A program made the translations under genes and the position numbers. A stretch of DNA of 8,031 nt from Pseudomonadota bacterium (GTDB lineage Bacteria > Pseudomonadota > Gammaproteobacteria > Burkholderiales > Burkholderiaceae_C), in NCBI GenBank assembly GCA_023396625.1, contig JAEWVY010000275.1, positions 1-8,031 on the forward strand, read 5' to 3'. Shown here piece by piece: positions 1-5,876 of this stretch. The first letter of the stretch is position 1; the number at the start of each line of letters is the position of its first letter. The notes below the pieces were generated by a model. It was not told the DNA's origin. It ran no database searches and saw only the letters and a program-made list of their open reading frames with translations.

Positions 1-250
1 CGGTGACCAGCGTGATCGTGCCCTTCACGCGCGGGTCGACCACCACATTGCGCCCGGACAGCGTGGCCAGCGTGCGGGCCACGGCCTCGATCTCCGCGCC
101 GTTGAAGTTCAGCGTTACCGGGTCGCCGGGCCTTGTCGCTGGTTCCTGAGCATGAATTTGCCATGTTCCCAGCGTCAAAAGGGCGGATATTGCTATATTT
201 ATAGTAGCAATCCGGGTGGAGCGAAAAGCGTGTGTGGAGAAATGCGTCAT
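1..250 (-). CDS. gspD: Type II secretion system secretin GspD, N-terminal fragment (continues beyond left edge)
   Basis: GspD forms the outer-membrane secretin ring through which folded periplasmic proteins leave the cell. Only the first 83 codons are inside the window. The ATG at 250 opens a typical Sec signal peptide: a basic start (R10, R13), a hydrophobic run at about residues 14-30, and a likely signal peptidase I site after IHA at residue 34, before QE. From residue 45 the mature part reads VTLNFNGAEIEAVARTLATL, followed by GRNVVVDPRVKGTITL; this is the characteristic start of the secretin N0 domain, which contacts the GspC HR domain. The gene starts 40 nt after gspN on the same strand, so it is probably co-transcribed. 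No clear Shine-Dalgarno sequence precedes the ATG. Codons 14-21 are unusually AT-rich (three ATA codons) and overlap an inverted repeat. The N1-N3 and secretin domains cannot be checked here. Confidence 0.93.
   Translation of the reverse strand, partial: MTHFSTHAFRSTRIATINIAISALLTLGTWQIHAQEPATRPGDPVTLNFNGAEIEAVARTLATLSGRNVVVDPRVKGTITLVT
189..211. repeat. AT-rich inverted repeat inside the gspD signal-peptide codons
   Basis: Two perfect 7-base arms, ATTGCTA at 189-195 and TAGCAAT at 205-211, flank a 9-base loop. The loop side also contains a nested palindrome CTATA-TT-TATAG at 193-204. In the gspD transcript this could fold as a 7-bp hairpin about 40 nt after the start codon. The patch is almost entirely A/T in a GC-rich region and encodes the hydrophobic core of the signal peptide in frame. 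From memory it resembles one half of an interspersed palindromic repeat common in Comamonadaceae genomes, but that cannot be verified here. Confidence 0.6.
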
Positions 251-290
251 GGGGCGGCCAGTCAAGGGAAGGGGCGGCAGGGCATCGGTT

Positions 291-1103
291 TTACCCCAGG
301 CGGATCAGGGACCGGGGGCCGTCGCGGCGCCCGAGGATGTTGAGCAGATTGGACAGCGCCGCCTCGCGCTCGGGCGCGGCACTGGCCACGCCTTCGAAAT
401 GCAGGCGCGAGCCCACCCAGCGGCCCGATCCCGAGAGTTGGAGGGCACCGTCGATCGTGGTCAGCGCCAGTGTGCTGGCCTGGCCGCCGTTCACGGTGAT
501 GCGGTAGCTGCCCATGGGGCGGAGGGTCGACAGCCGCGACGACAGGCCGGCCGCCACCAGTTCCGCGTGACCCGTCAGACCCAGCCGTCCTGCGGCCCAG
601 TCGATCGACAGGTCCTGGGTGCGCAGGCGCAGCGTCCCCTCGAAGTGCAGCGTGTTCCACGGTGCCCCGAGGCCAGTCAACAGGGCGGCTGGCCAGATCG
701 AGGGCTGGTCGGGGAGGCTGTCGCCCACACGCATGTGCAAGCCATTCCAGCGCGGGTCCACCCGCAGGGTCAGGGGCTCGGGCGTGCAGCAGTCGGCGCT
801 GAGCGTGATGGCCAGTCCCCCGGCCTGGGGTCCCAGTCGCCAGTGGACCCGGCCGGGCAAGGCCGCCACATCCTGGCTGCCCGCGCCGCCGGTGAGGCGA
901 AGCTGCGCCGAGCCTTGCCAGACAGTCCCGCGGGATTCGACCAGCGAGACGCGGCCCGCGCTGGCCTGGTTCACCGCGCGGGTCAGCCAACTGGCCGGGG
1001 CCTGGGTCAGCAGGATCGCCAGCACGCCCGCCAGTGCTCCCGCGCCGGCCCATCGCCAGGGCGGGCGTGGCGGGTTGCGAGGGGCGTGGAATCGGGGGGC
1101 CAT
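291..1103 (-). CDS. gspN: Type II secretion system protein GspN
   Basis: GspN is an accessory T2SS protein of the inner membrane, present in only some systems, whose exact role is not settled. The 270-aa product has a Pro/Arg-rich cytoplasmic start (residues 1-18), one membrane segment at about 19-40, and a periplasmic beta-rich domain. Family-like signatures include the early stretch SLVESRGTVWQGSAQLRL (residues 53-70), where a GTxWxG motif is typical of GspN, and a series of alternating hydrophobic strands from 98 to 240 ending in LHFEGVASAAPEREAALSNL (residues 234-253). Length is normal for the family. The gene begins 18 nt after gspM and ends 40 nt before gspD. The order M-N-D matches the arrangement in Xanthomonas-type and many Burkholderiales T2SS loci. 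Adjacent cysteines C105 and C106 lie in the periplasmic part. The start is the only ATG that leaves a clean N-in anchor. Confidence 0.9.
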   Translation of the reverse strand: MAPRFHAPRNPPRPPWRWAGAGALAGVLAILLTQAPASWLTRAVNQASAGRVSLVESRGTVWQGSAQLRLTGGAGSQDVAALPGRVHWRLGPQAGGLAITLSADCCTPEPLTLRVDPRWNGLHMRVGDSLPDQPSIWPAALLTGLGAPWNTLHFEGTLRLRTQDLSIDWAAGRLGLTGHAELVAAGLSSRLSTLRPMGSYRITVNGGQASTLALTTIDGALQLSGSGRWVGSRLHFEGVASAAPEREAALSNLLNILGRRDGPRSLIRLG

Positions 1104-1121
1104 GGGAGTCCGGTGTCGGGG

Positions 1122-1619
1122 CTACTGCGGCGGCAAACTGAGCACGAGGGTGCCGCTCCAGCGGGGAGGGGCCTCGACGCGTGTGAGTTTGGCCTCCACC
1201 GGCACCGCCCGGGCGTCGACCCGCGCGAGCGGCAGCCACTGGGCCAGCGCGCCGGCATCGACATTTCGCAGCGCGAGGGTGGCGCGGTCACCGGCGAGCG
1301 TGACCTGCGTGCCCGCGCCCAGATACTGTTTCGCCGACGCCTCGAGCGCGCGAAGGGCTTCCTCGCGCTGAATCACCGGCTGCGCCCGCAGGGCCTGTGC
1401 CTCGGCCGCCAGCGTCTGGATGCGTTGCCACCGGGTGTCGAGGCTGCGCTGACGTGACTCGGCCTGGCGCCAGACCGCCAGCGCCGGCGCGATGGCGACC
1501 CACCACAACACGGCCAACGTCAGCACCGCCGCCGCGGTCCGGGCCAGGGATTTTTCACGGGCGTCCAGGGCTTGCCAACGGGCACGCGCCGGGTGGATCA
1601 GGGCAGACAGGCTGGTCAT
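1122..1619 (-). CDS. gspM: Type II secretion system assembly-platform protein GspM
   Basis: GspM is a bitopic inner-membrane protein that pairs with GspL and helps to hold the ATPase at the T2SS platform. The 165-aa product fits: a short cytoplasmic tail containing the family-typical REKSL (residues 21-25), one membrane helix at about 27-49, a helical, charged stretch at about 50-80 that could be a short coiled coil, and a periplasmic ferredoxin-like domain at about 95-165 with LAQWLPLARVDARAVPVEAK at 125-144. The start codon overlaps the gspL stop in an ATGA (1616-1619), which implies translational coupling to gspL and agrees with the two proteins acting as partners. gspN follows after 18 nt. 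Identification rests on size, topology and position as much as on sequence, because GspM is poorly conserved. Confidence 0.92.
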   Translation of the reverse strand: MTSLSALIHPARARWQALDAREKSLARTAAAVLTLAVLWWVAIAPALAVWRQAESRQRSLDTRWQRIQTLAAEAQALRAQPVIQREEALRALEASAKQYLGAGTQVTLAGDRATLALRNVDAGALAQWLPLARVDARAVPVEAKLTRVEAPPRWSGTLVLSLPPQ

Positions 1620-2833
1620 GGCGTGGGCAGGGTCTGGACAAGGACATGGGCGCCGTCGGCGCGGGCGCCGTAGCCCAGGGGTCGCAGGCGGGCATTCAAT
1701 TGCACCAGGTCATTTGCACCCGTGGGCAGGCCGCGGATCCGGGCCTCGCCTGGCGCGAAGTCGATGCCGGTCACCGGGGGGCCGGCGTCCAGCGCCGTGC
1801 CGAGGGCGGCGAGCAGGGGCTCGAAATCCCGGTCCGACAAAGTGCCGGTGGCCTGGCGCAGCAGGGCCACCTCGCGTGCCATCTGGACCGGCGCATCCAC
1901 CACCACCCGCACCCCGGGGAACAGGCGTGTCAGGGTCTCGCGGAGGGTGTTTTCGCGTTGTTGCCAGTGGGCACGCTCCTGCCAGGCCCAGGCATTGAGA
2001 CCGACGAGCTGGGCCAGCAGCAGGATCGCCACGCCCCAGCGGGCGGCGCGCCAGGACGGGCCATGGGTGAAGGCATGCGCGACGGTGGTCACCTGCCGGG
2101 CCCAGCGGGTGCCGCGCCGGTCCGCCAGGTCGAACTGGGCCAGATTCCAGGCAGTCCAGGAGGCTTGGACCAGGTGCTGCGGGCGCGGCAGCAGCTCGGC
2201 AGGGCGCTGCAGCAGTTCACCGGCCAGTGCCGCGGCGGCCGGTTCGGCAAGCAGCCGGGCTTGCGCGGGCAAGTCCCTGGATCCGAGTACCGAGGTGAGC
2301 AGGTCGATGCTCGGTTCGATCCGGGCCACGCCACCATCGAAATCCGCGCCCGAGAGCAGCAGCTCGGCCTGACCAGCCTCTCCCCGCATCCGCAGGTGCA
2401 GGCCGGGCTCGTCGGGCGTGCATTCGGGCACCAGCCGGGACACGCGGTGCCCCGCGGCCTCGAGCGCCTGCAGATGGGCCTGTAGCCAGGCCTTGTCGCA
2501 CACCGCGACCCAGACGGTGGCGCCGGCCGCGGCTTGGGGCTGCACCGCCAGGTGCAGTGTCTGGGGTTCGTCCAGCACACGCTCCTCCAGCAGGCCCTGA
2601 AGCACCGCGCGCAGCCGCTGGGAACCCAGCCCCACGCCCTTGGGCAGCGTGACCCGGTGCCAGGACAGGGCCTGGGCCGGGACCACGGCGACGGTGTCTC
2701 CGGCGGCGGGGAAGGTGTCCGGCGAGGCGATGGCGTGCGCCGCCACCGCATGGCCATCCGGCGAAAGCACGTATTCGTAGCGCGAGCCCGTGTTCGCGGC
2801 TGGACGGGGAAGAAGAAGGATCAGCGTGCTCAT
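1616..2833 (-). CDS. gspL: Type II secretion system platform protein GspL
   Basis: GspL binds the cytoplasmic ATPase GspE and transmits its action to the pseudopilus across the inner membrane. The 405-aa product shows the family architecture. An actin-like cytoplasmic region covers about residues 1-255; it starts with strand MSTLILLLP, has a typical LSWHRVTLPKG at 56-66 and ends with WNLAQFDL at 229-236, which corresponds to the conserved NLLQG(D/E)F-type motif before the membrane. One transmembrane helix lies at about 265-284 and a periplasmic ferredoxin-like domain at about 320-405. Length is normal. The ATG at 2833 sits 66 nt after gspK, the largest gap within the operon, and has no strong Shine-Dalgarno sequence. 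The stop overlaps the gspM start by 4 nt. Confidence 0.95.
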   Translation of the reverse strand: MSTLILLLPRPAANTGSRYEYVLSPDGHAVAAHAIASPDTFPAAGDTVAVVPAQALSWHRVTLPKGVGLGSQRLRAVLQGLLEERVLDEPQTLHLAVQPQAAAGATVWVAVCDKAWLQAHLQALEAAGHRVSRLVPECTPDEPGLHLRMRGEAGQAELLLSGADFDGGVARIEPSIDLLTSVLGSRDLPAQARLLAEPAAAALAGELLQRPAELLPRPQHLVQASWTAWNLAQFDLADRRGTRWARQVTTVAHAFTHGPSWRAARWGVAILLLAQLVGLNAWAWQERAHWQQRENTLRETLTRLFPGVRVVVDAPVQMAREVALLRQATGTLSDRDFEPLLAALGTALDAGPPVTGIDFAPGEARIRGLPTGANDLVQLNARLRPLGYGARADGAHVLVQTLPTP

Positions 2834-2899
2834 GGGCGGAACGTTTCGCGGATTGTAGAGAGCCGCCGGGAGGACTTCACGTTGCGTGGCGCCGGGGCG
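2834..2899 (-). promoter_or_regulatory. gspK-gspL intergenic gap with a weak candidate internal promoter
   Basis: This 66-nt gap is the longest in the operon. On the minus strand it holds a TACAAT -10-like hexamer (2857 down to 2852), five of six matches to consensus. A poor GTGAAG stands 17 bp upstream (2880-2875), three of six matches to the -35 consensus. A transcript would start near 2845, about 12 nt before the gspL ATG. An internal promoter for gspL-M-N-D is possible, but the -35 is weak and chance is a fair explanation. No terminator-like hairpin was seen. Confidence 0.2.
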
Positions 2900-3847
2900 T
2901 CATGGATGGAACCCCGCGTCGGCGGACCCTGTCGGGCGCGCGCGCTCGCGCCAGAGCGTGCGCACCGTCAGGCCGTCGCGCTGAACGACCGAGATTTCTT
3001 CCACCGTCGCCGTGTCCAGCCGGAGCCGTCCGCGAATCTCGAAATACCGCGAAGCCACGGCGAGTTGGCCCTGTGGCGCCGCGGCGGTCACGGCCGCGGG
3101 GAGGCGGCTGTCGAGCAAGGTCTGGAAATGGGCGTTGTCGCGCTCGGCGACCATGCGCCGGGCGTCCGCGAGGCTGAGTCCCGGCACGCTGGCCATGATG
3201 ACTTCCGCGCTGGCCGTGTTGATATTGACCGGACTGAGGTCCGGCAGCAGGGTGACGAAGGGGGTCAACCTGGCCACGGTGGCCGGGGACAGGCCCAGCC
3301 AGACAAGCTGCTCCACGCGCCGGGGCTGCAGGGGCGCCCCTTCGCCGCCCGTGTGGGCCCGCAACAGTTGCTGGCCGAGGCGCGTCAGTTCTTCCTGGGG
3401 CAGGCCAACCTGCTCGAACAGACGGGCAAAGGCCTGCATTCCGGGTTCGGAAAGCCGTTCGCCGTCGAGCAGGTTGGCGACGTTCAGCCGGGCCTGCAGG
3501 TCGCTGATCCGGCCAGAGAGAAAGGCCTGACGCGCGGTCTCGGTGCTGCCGGCGTCCATTGAAAGAAAGGTGGACAGGCGGGCTTCCTGGAGCGGGAGGG
3601 CCCAGGGTTCGGCCAAGTGGTCCGCGCCGCCGGCGCGGGCATCCTCGCGCAGAATCAGCCGCGCCCAGTCCAGCGCCCCGTTCAGGATCCATGTCGACTG
3701 GACCCGTGTCCGCTCCGCGGATTCCACCTCTGTCGCGCGCCACTGTTGCCACAGTGCTCTCGCGGACAGGGTGGCCACCAGCGTCACGGTGAGCATGGCG
3801 ATCAGCAGTGCCGCGCCGCGCTGGCGCCCTGGCGCTGGCCGGGTCAT
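2900..3847 (-). CDS. gspK: Type II secretion system minor pseudopilin GspK
   Basis: GspK sits at the tip of the pseudopilus with GspI and GspJ. The 315-aa product opens with a prepilin leader QRG (G11), cleaved before AALLIAMLTVTLVATL. As usual for GspK, the conserved Glu at mature position 5 is absent (Ile here). After the N-terminal helix come the family motifs NGALDWARLILREDAR (56-71) and SDLQARLNVANLL (115-127), then the alpha domain with a helix-hairpin-helix-like element VNINTASAEVI (207-217) and VPGLS (221-225), and the terminal pilin-like strand SRYFEIRGRL (266-275). The size, larger than other pseudopilins, is typical. The start overlaps the gspJ stop in ATGA (3844-3847), implying coupled translation. 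The stop is followed by a 66-nt gap before gspL. Confidence 0.96.
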   Translation of the reverse strand: MTRPAPGRQRGAALLIAMLTVTLVATLSARALWQQWRATEVESAERTRVQSTWILNGALDWARLILREDARAGGADHLAEPWALPLQEARLSTFLSMDAGSTETARQAFLSGRISDLQARLNVANLLDGERLSEPGMQAFARLFEQVGLPQEELTRLGQQLLRAHTGGEGAPLQPRRVEQLVWLGLSPATVARLTPFVTLLPDLSPVNINTASAEVIMASVPGLSLADARRMVAERDNAHFQTLLDSRLPAAVTAAAPQGQLAVASRYFEIRGRLRLDTATVEEISVVQRDGLTVRTLWRERARPTGSADAGFHP

Positions 3848-4533
3848 GACTTGCCGCCTCCAAGACCCGGACGGACCCAGTCGAGCGTCAGCGGCCCGCT
3901 GACCGGTTGGCCCGGCGCCAGGTTCAGCACGGCCCGGACGCCGTCGGGAACGGGTGTCTGCGCGACCGCCGAGCCGGCGCTGGACTGTGGATTGGTCCAG
4001 GCATCGGCGCGGTAATAGAACAGATGCCAGTCGTCGAGCCCGACCACGGCGACTTCACGCTGGCGCTGCGCGTCGCTGGGATTGCGCGCCCATTGCTGCG
4101 CCTCCAGCCAGGCGGTCTGCCAGTCGGTCAGCGTGTGCACGGGGAGGGACTGCCATCGCAGCCATGGGGTGTCCGCGCCGGGGCGCCGTGTCCAGGCGAC
4201 CACGCGCAGCGCGGCGGTGGCCGAGGCGGTGTCGCGCCGTGTCAGCCGCAGGCTCAGCCCATCCCAGTCCATCGCGGTGGTGCGTGGCAATTCGATCACG
4301 GCGTCGAGGTCGGCCTTCCATTGGGCCAGGCCGGCCTGCAGCGCCAATACCGCGTCGGCGCGCTGGCGCGTCTGCGTCACGGCCTGGCTCATGCCGTCCA
4401 GGCCACGCCAGCCGAGCACCGCCATCACCGCCATCACCGCGATGGCCACCAGCACCTCGATCAGCGTGAAGCCTGGCGCGCGGCGTGGGCCATGGGTCCG
4501 GGGACGGCGGAGCAGCGTCTGGCAAACGTCCAT
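3844..4533 (-). CDS. gspJ: Type II secretion system minor pseudopilin GspJ
   Basis: GspJ is a minor pseudopilin of the tip complex (I-J-K). The 229-aa product has a class III (type IV prepilin-like) leader ending in PG at residue 21, then FTLIEVLVAIAVMAVMAVLG with Glu at mature position 5 (E26). The motif WRGLDGMSQA (42-51) follows the helix, as is usual in GspJ, and the beta-rich globular part runs to residue 229 with LDDWHLFYYR at 166-175, a strand typical of the family's C-terminal half. The leader of 21 residues is on the long side, and I see no nearer ATG before the cleavage site. The gene starts 8 nt after gspI with no evident Shine-Dalgarno sequence, so reinitiation after gspI is plausible. 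It overlaps gspK by 4 nt. Confidence 0.95.
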   Translation of the reverse strand: MDVCQTLLRRPRTHGPRRAPGFTLIEVLVAIAVMAVMAVLGWRGLDGMSQAVTQTRQRADAVLALQAGLAQWKADLDAVIELPRTTAMDWDGLSLRLTRRDTASATAALRVVAWTRRPGADTPWLRWQSLPVHTLTDWQTAWLEAQQWARNPSDAQRQREVAVVGLDDWHLFYYRADAWTNPQSSAGSAVAQTPVPDGVRAVLNLAPGQPVSGPLTLDWVRPGLGGGKS

Positions 4534-4541
4534 GGGGGCGC

Positions 4542-4907
4542 TCAGTACCGGCCCACCACCGTCGACAGGCTCAACACCGGCGTCTCGCCGTCACGGACCT
4601 GGGCATCGACGCGGCGGAACGAGGGGTTGGGTGTGGGGCGCACGGACAGGTGGACGGTGAAGTCGCGTCCGCCCTGGGTGCAGGGCCAGTCGCTGTCCCC
4701 CACGCCGGGCATCTGGCGTGACAGGCGGTTGCGTGCCAGTTCGTTTTCCGCGCACAGCTGGGCGAGCACGATGTCCGACTGACGCTGCGCATTGTCGGTC
4801 AGCGCCAGCGTGGCGCGCGTGCCGGCGGCCAGGGCAATGGCCACGATCCCCAGTGCCACCAGCACCTCGATCAAGGTGAAGCCACCCTGGCGCGTGCGGG
4901 AGATCAT
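4542..4907 (-). CDS. gspI: Type II secretion system minor pseudopilin GspI
   Basis: GspI is a minor pseudopilin that nucleates the tip complex. The open frame extends upstream to 5141, but the real start is the ATG at 4907: it gives a short leader MISRTRQGG with cleavage after G9, then FTLIEVLVALGIVAIALAAG with Glu at mature position 5 (E14), and it overlaps the gspH stop as ATGA (4904-4907). The 121-aa length is normal. The stretch AQLCAENELARNRL (49-62) corresponds to the conserved A-x-x-x-A-x-N-x-L region of GspI. Two cysteines, C52 and C76, in the periplasmic part could form a disulfide (inference). gspJ follows after 8 nt. Confidence 0.95.
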   Translation of the reverse strand: MISRTRQGGFTLIEVLVALGIVAIALAAGTRATLALTDNAQRQSDIVLAQLCAENELARNRLSRQMPGVGDSDWPCTQGGRDFTVHLSVRPTPNPSFRRVDAQVRDGETPVLSLSTVVGRY

Positions 4908-5341
4908 GGCGTGGCCTGGGCTTGCGTGGTGAATGGGCGCAGCCCATCGGTGGCCACGCGCACGCTGTACCCGCCGTGGCTGGCGCTGCGGAGCACCACG
5001 GCCTGGGGATCGATGATGGGTTCCGGTCCCAGCAGCAATGACGCTGTGCCCTGCACGACGGTGTCGGCGCCGAGCCAGTTTTCCGGCAACACGGCGCCGG
5101 CCAGCCCGTCGAAGGTGAAGCCGTTCGCCGAGCCTTGCCATCGAACCGGAATGCCGCTGGTGCGCGATTGCGCGCGGGCCGATTCCAGCAGGGCCGCCAG
5201 GCGCTCGGCTTCCTGGTCGAGGGCGCTGGCCGTCCCGTCGCGCAAGGACAGGCTCACGCCGGCTGTGGCCACGGCGACCAGGGCGATCACGACCAGCAGT
5301 TCGAGAAGCGTGAAGCCGGCGCTGGTTGGGCGGCGGGTCAT
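4904..5341 (-). CDS. gspH: Type II secretion system minor pseudopilin GspH
   Basis: GspH is a minor pseudopilin thought to link the tip complex to the GspG filament. The 145-aa product has a short prepilin leader MTRRPTSAG (cleavage after G9) followed by FTLLELLVVIALVAVATAGV, with Glu at mature position 5 (E14). The helix continues into EAERLAALLESARAQSRTSG (44-63), a typical GspH stretch (LAxLLxxARxxA), and the beta-rich domain ends near GGYSVRVATDGLRPF (123-137). Length is within the lower part of the family range. It starts 21 nt after gspG and overlaps the gspI start by 4 nt. Confidence 0.94.
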   Translation of the reverse strand: MTRRPTSAGFTLLELLVVIALVAVATAGVSLSLRDGTASALDQEAERLAALLESARAQSRTSGIPVRWQGSANGFTFDGLAGAVLPENWLGADTVVQGTASLLLGPEPIIDPQAVVLRSASHGGYSVRVATDGLRPFTTQAQATP

Positions 5342-5362
5342 GGCGAGGGCGCAGTGCCGGCG

Positions 5363-5830
5363 TTATTGCCAGCTTCCGATGTCGGCGTCCTTGCCTTCGC
5401 CGCCGGGCTGGCCGTCGGCCCCGAGGGCCATCACGTCAATTTCTCCCTTCACCCCAGGGTTGAGGTATTGGTAGGGCCGGCCCCAGGGGTCGTTCGGCAG
5501 TTTCTCGAGGTAAGGTCGCCAGTTTGGCGGCGTGGGGCCGTTCGTGGGCCGGCTCACGAGCGCCTGCAGCCCCTGCTCCGCCGTGGGATAACGCTGGTTG
5601 TCGAGCTTGTACAGCTTCAGCGCCTGCGACAGGTTGGCGATGTCCGTGCGCGCAGCTGTGACCCGCGCATCGTCGGCCCGGTCGAGCACGTTGGGAACGA
5701 TCAGCGCAGCGAGCACGCCGATGATGACGAGCACGACCATCAATTCGATCAGCGTGAAGCCGCGTTGGATGACGGGGCCCACGCGGAAAATAGGCGATCG
5801 ATGGGAAGAGTGCGGGAAGCTGGAGTTCAT
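5363..5830 (-). CDS. gspG: Type II secretion system major pseudopilin GspG
   Basis: GspG polymerises into the pseudopilus that pushes substrates through the secretin. The 155-aa product has the cleavage motif RG (G24) before FTLIELMVVLVIIGVLAALI with Glu at mature position 5 (E29), then VPNVLDRADDARVTAARTDI (45-64), the family signature. NDPWGRPYQYLNPG (113-126) and the Asp-rich tail GADGQPGGEGKDADIGSW (137-154), which holds the calcium-site residues of GspG, confirm the assignment. The predicted mature protein has 131 residues. The ATG at 5830 gives an unusually long 24-residue leader; an AAGG lies 9 bases before it as a plausible ribosome site. A GTG at 5782 would give a more ordinary 8-residue leader but has no ribosome site. 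It is the first gene of the minus-strand operon and diverges from gspC. Confidence 0.97.
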   Translation of the reverse strand: MNSSFPHSSHRSPIFRVGPVIQRGFTLIELMVVLVIIGVLAALIVPNVLDRADDARVTAARTDIANLSQALKLYKLDNQRYPTAEQGLQALVSRPTNGPTPPNWRPYLEKLPNDPWGRPYQYLNPGVKGEIDVMALGADGQPGGEGKDADIGSWQ

Positions 5831-5876
5831 GGGAGAGGACCTTGGGCCTGCGGAGACCTTCCATCATAATCATCCC
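5831..5876. promoter_or_regulatory. Divergent gspG/gspC intergenic region with overlapping -10-like elements
   Basis: These 46 bp must hold the start signals for both the gspG operon and gspC, unless the promoters lie inside the genes. On the plus strand CATAAT (5865-5870) stands six bases before the gspC ATG, with a weak TTGGGC 17 bp upstream (5842-5847). On the minus strand TATGAT (5868 down to 5863) could serve gspG, with a start near 5856; I see no good -35 at normal spacing, and the TTGTCA at 5886-5881 is only 12 bp away. The two -10 candidates overlap, so the two directions may compete. A short direct repeat ATCAT-A-ATCAT (5863-5873) covers them. No known operator was recognised. Confidence 0.4.

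Noticed and set aside
237..265. TTGACT on the minus strand (265-260) as a -35 for a gspD promoter
   Set aside because: At 17 bp spacing the hexamer is TTTCTC, not -10-like, and a start would fall inside gspD. The TATAAA within the hairpin is too far away.
262..1239. Long alternative minus-strand frame overlapping gspN
   Set aside because: Pro/Arg/Gly-rich shadow. The frame at 291-1103 has the membrane anchor and GspN motifs.
216..1457. A 413-codon open frame on the plus strand, opposite gspN and gspM
   Set aside because: Its protein is Arg/Gly/Gln-rich and low in complexity with no recognisable domain, as expected for the antisense of GC-rich genes. The opposite frames encode clear GspN and GspM.
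2534..3562. A 342-codon open frame on the plus strand opposite gspK and the start of gspL
   Set aside because: It runs through the gspK-gspL gap and encodes a His/Gly/Arg-rich product without motifs; it is a GC-driven shadow of gspK and gspL.
4908..5141. Upstream extension of gspI giving a 199-aa protein
   Set aside because: The extra 78 residues are Arg/His-rich shadow of gspH and would bury the prepilin leader, which must be close to the N-terminus.
5598..5876. Upstream extension of gspC giving a 241-aa protein
   Set aside because: The extra 93 residues run antisense to gspG and would put a non-GspC segment before the membrane anchor.
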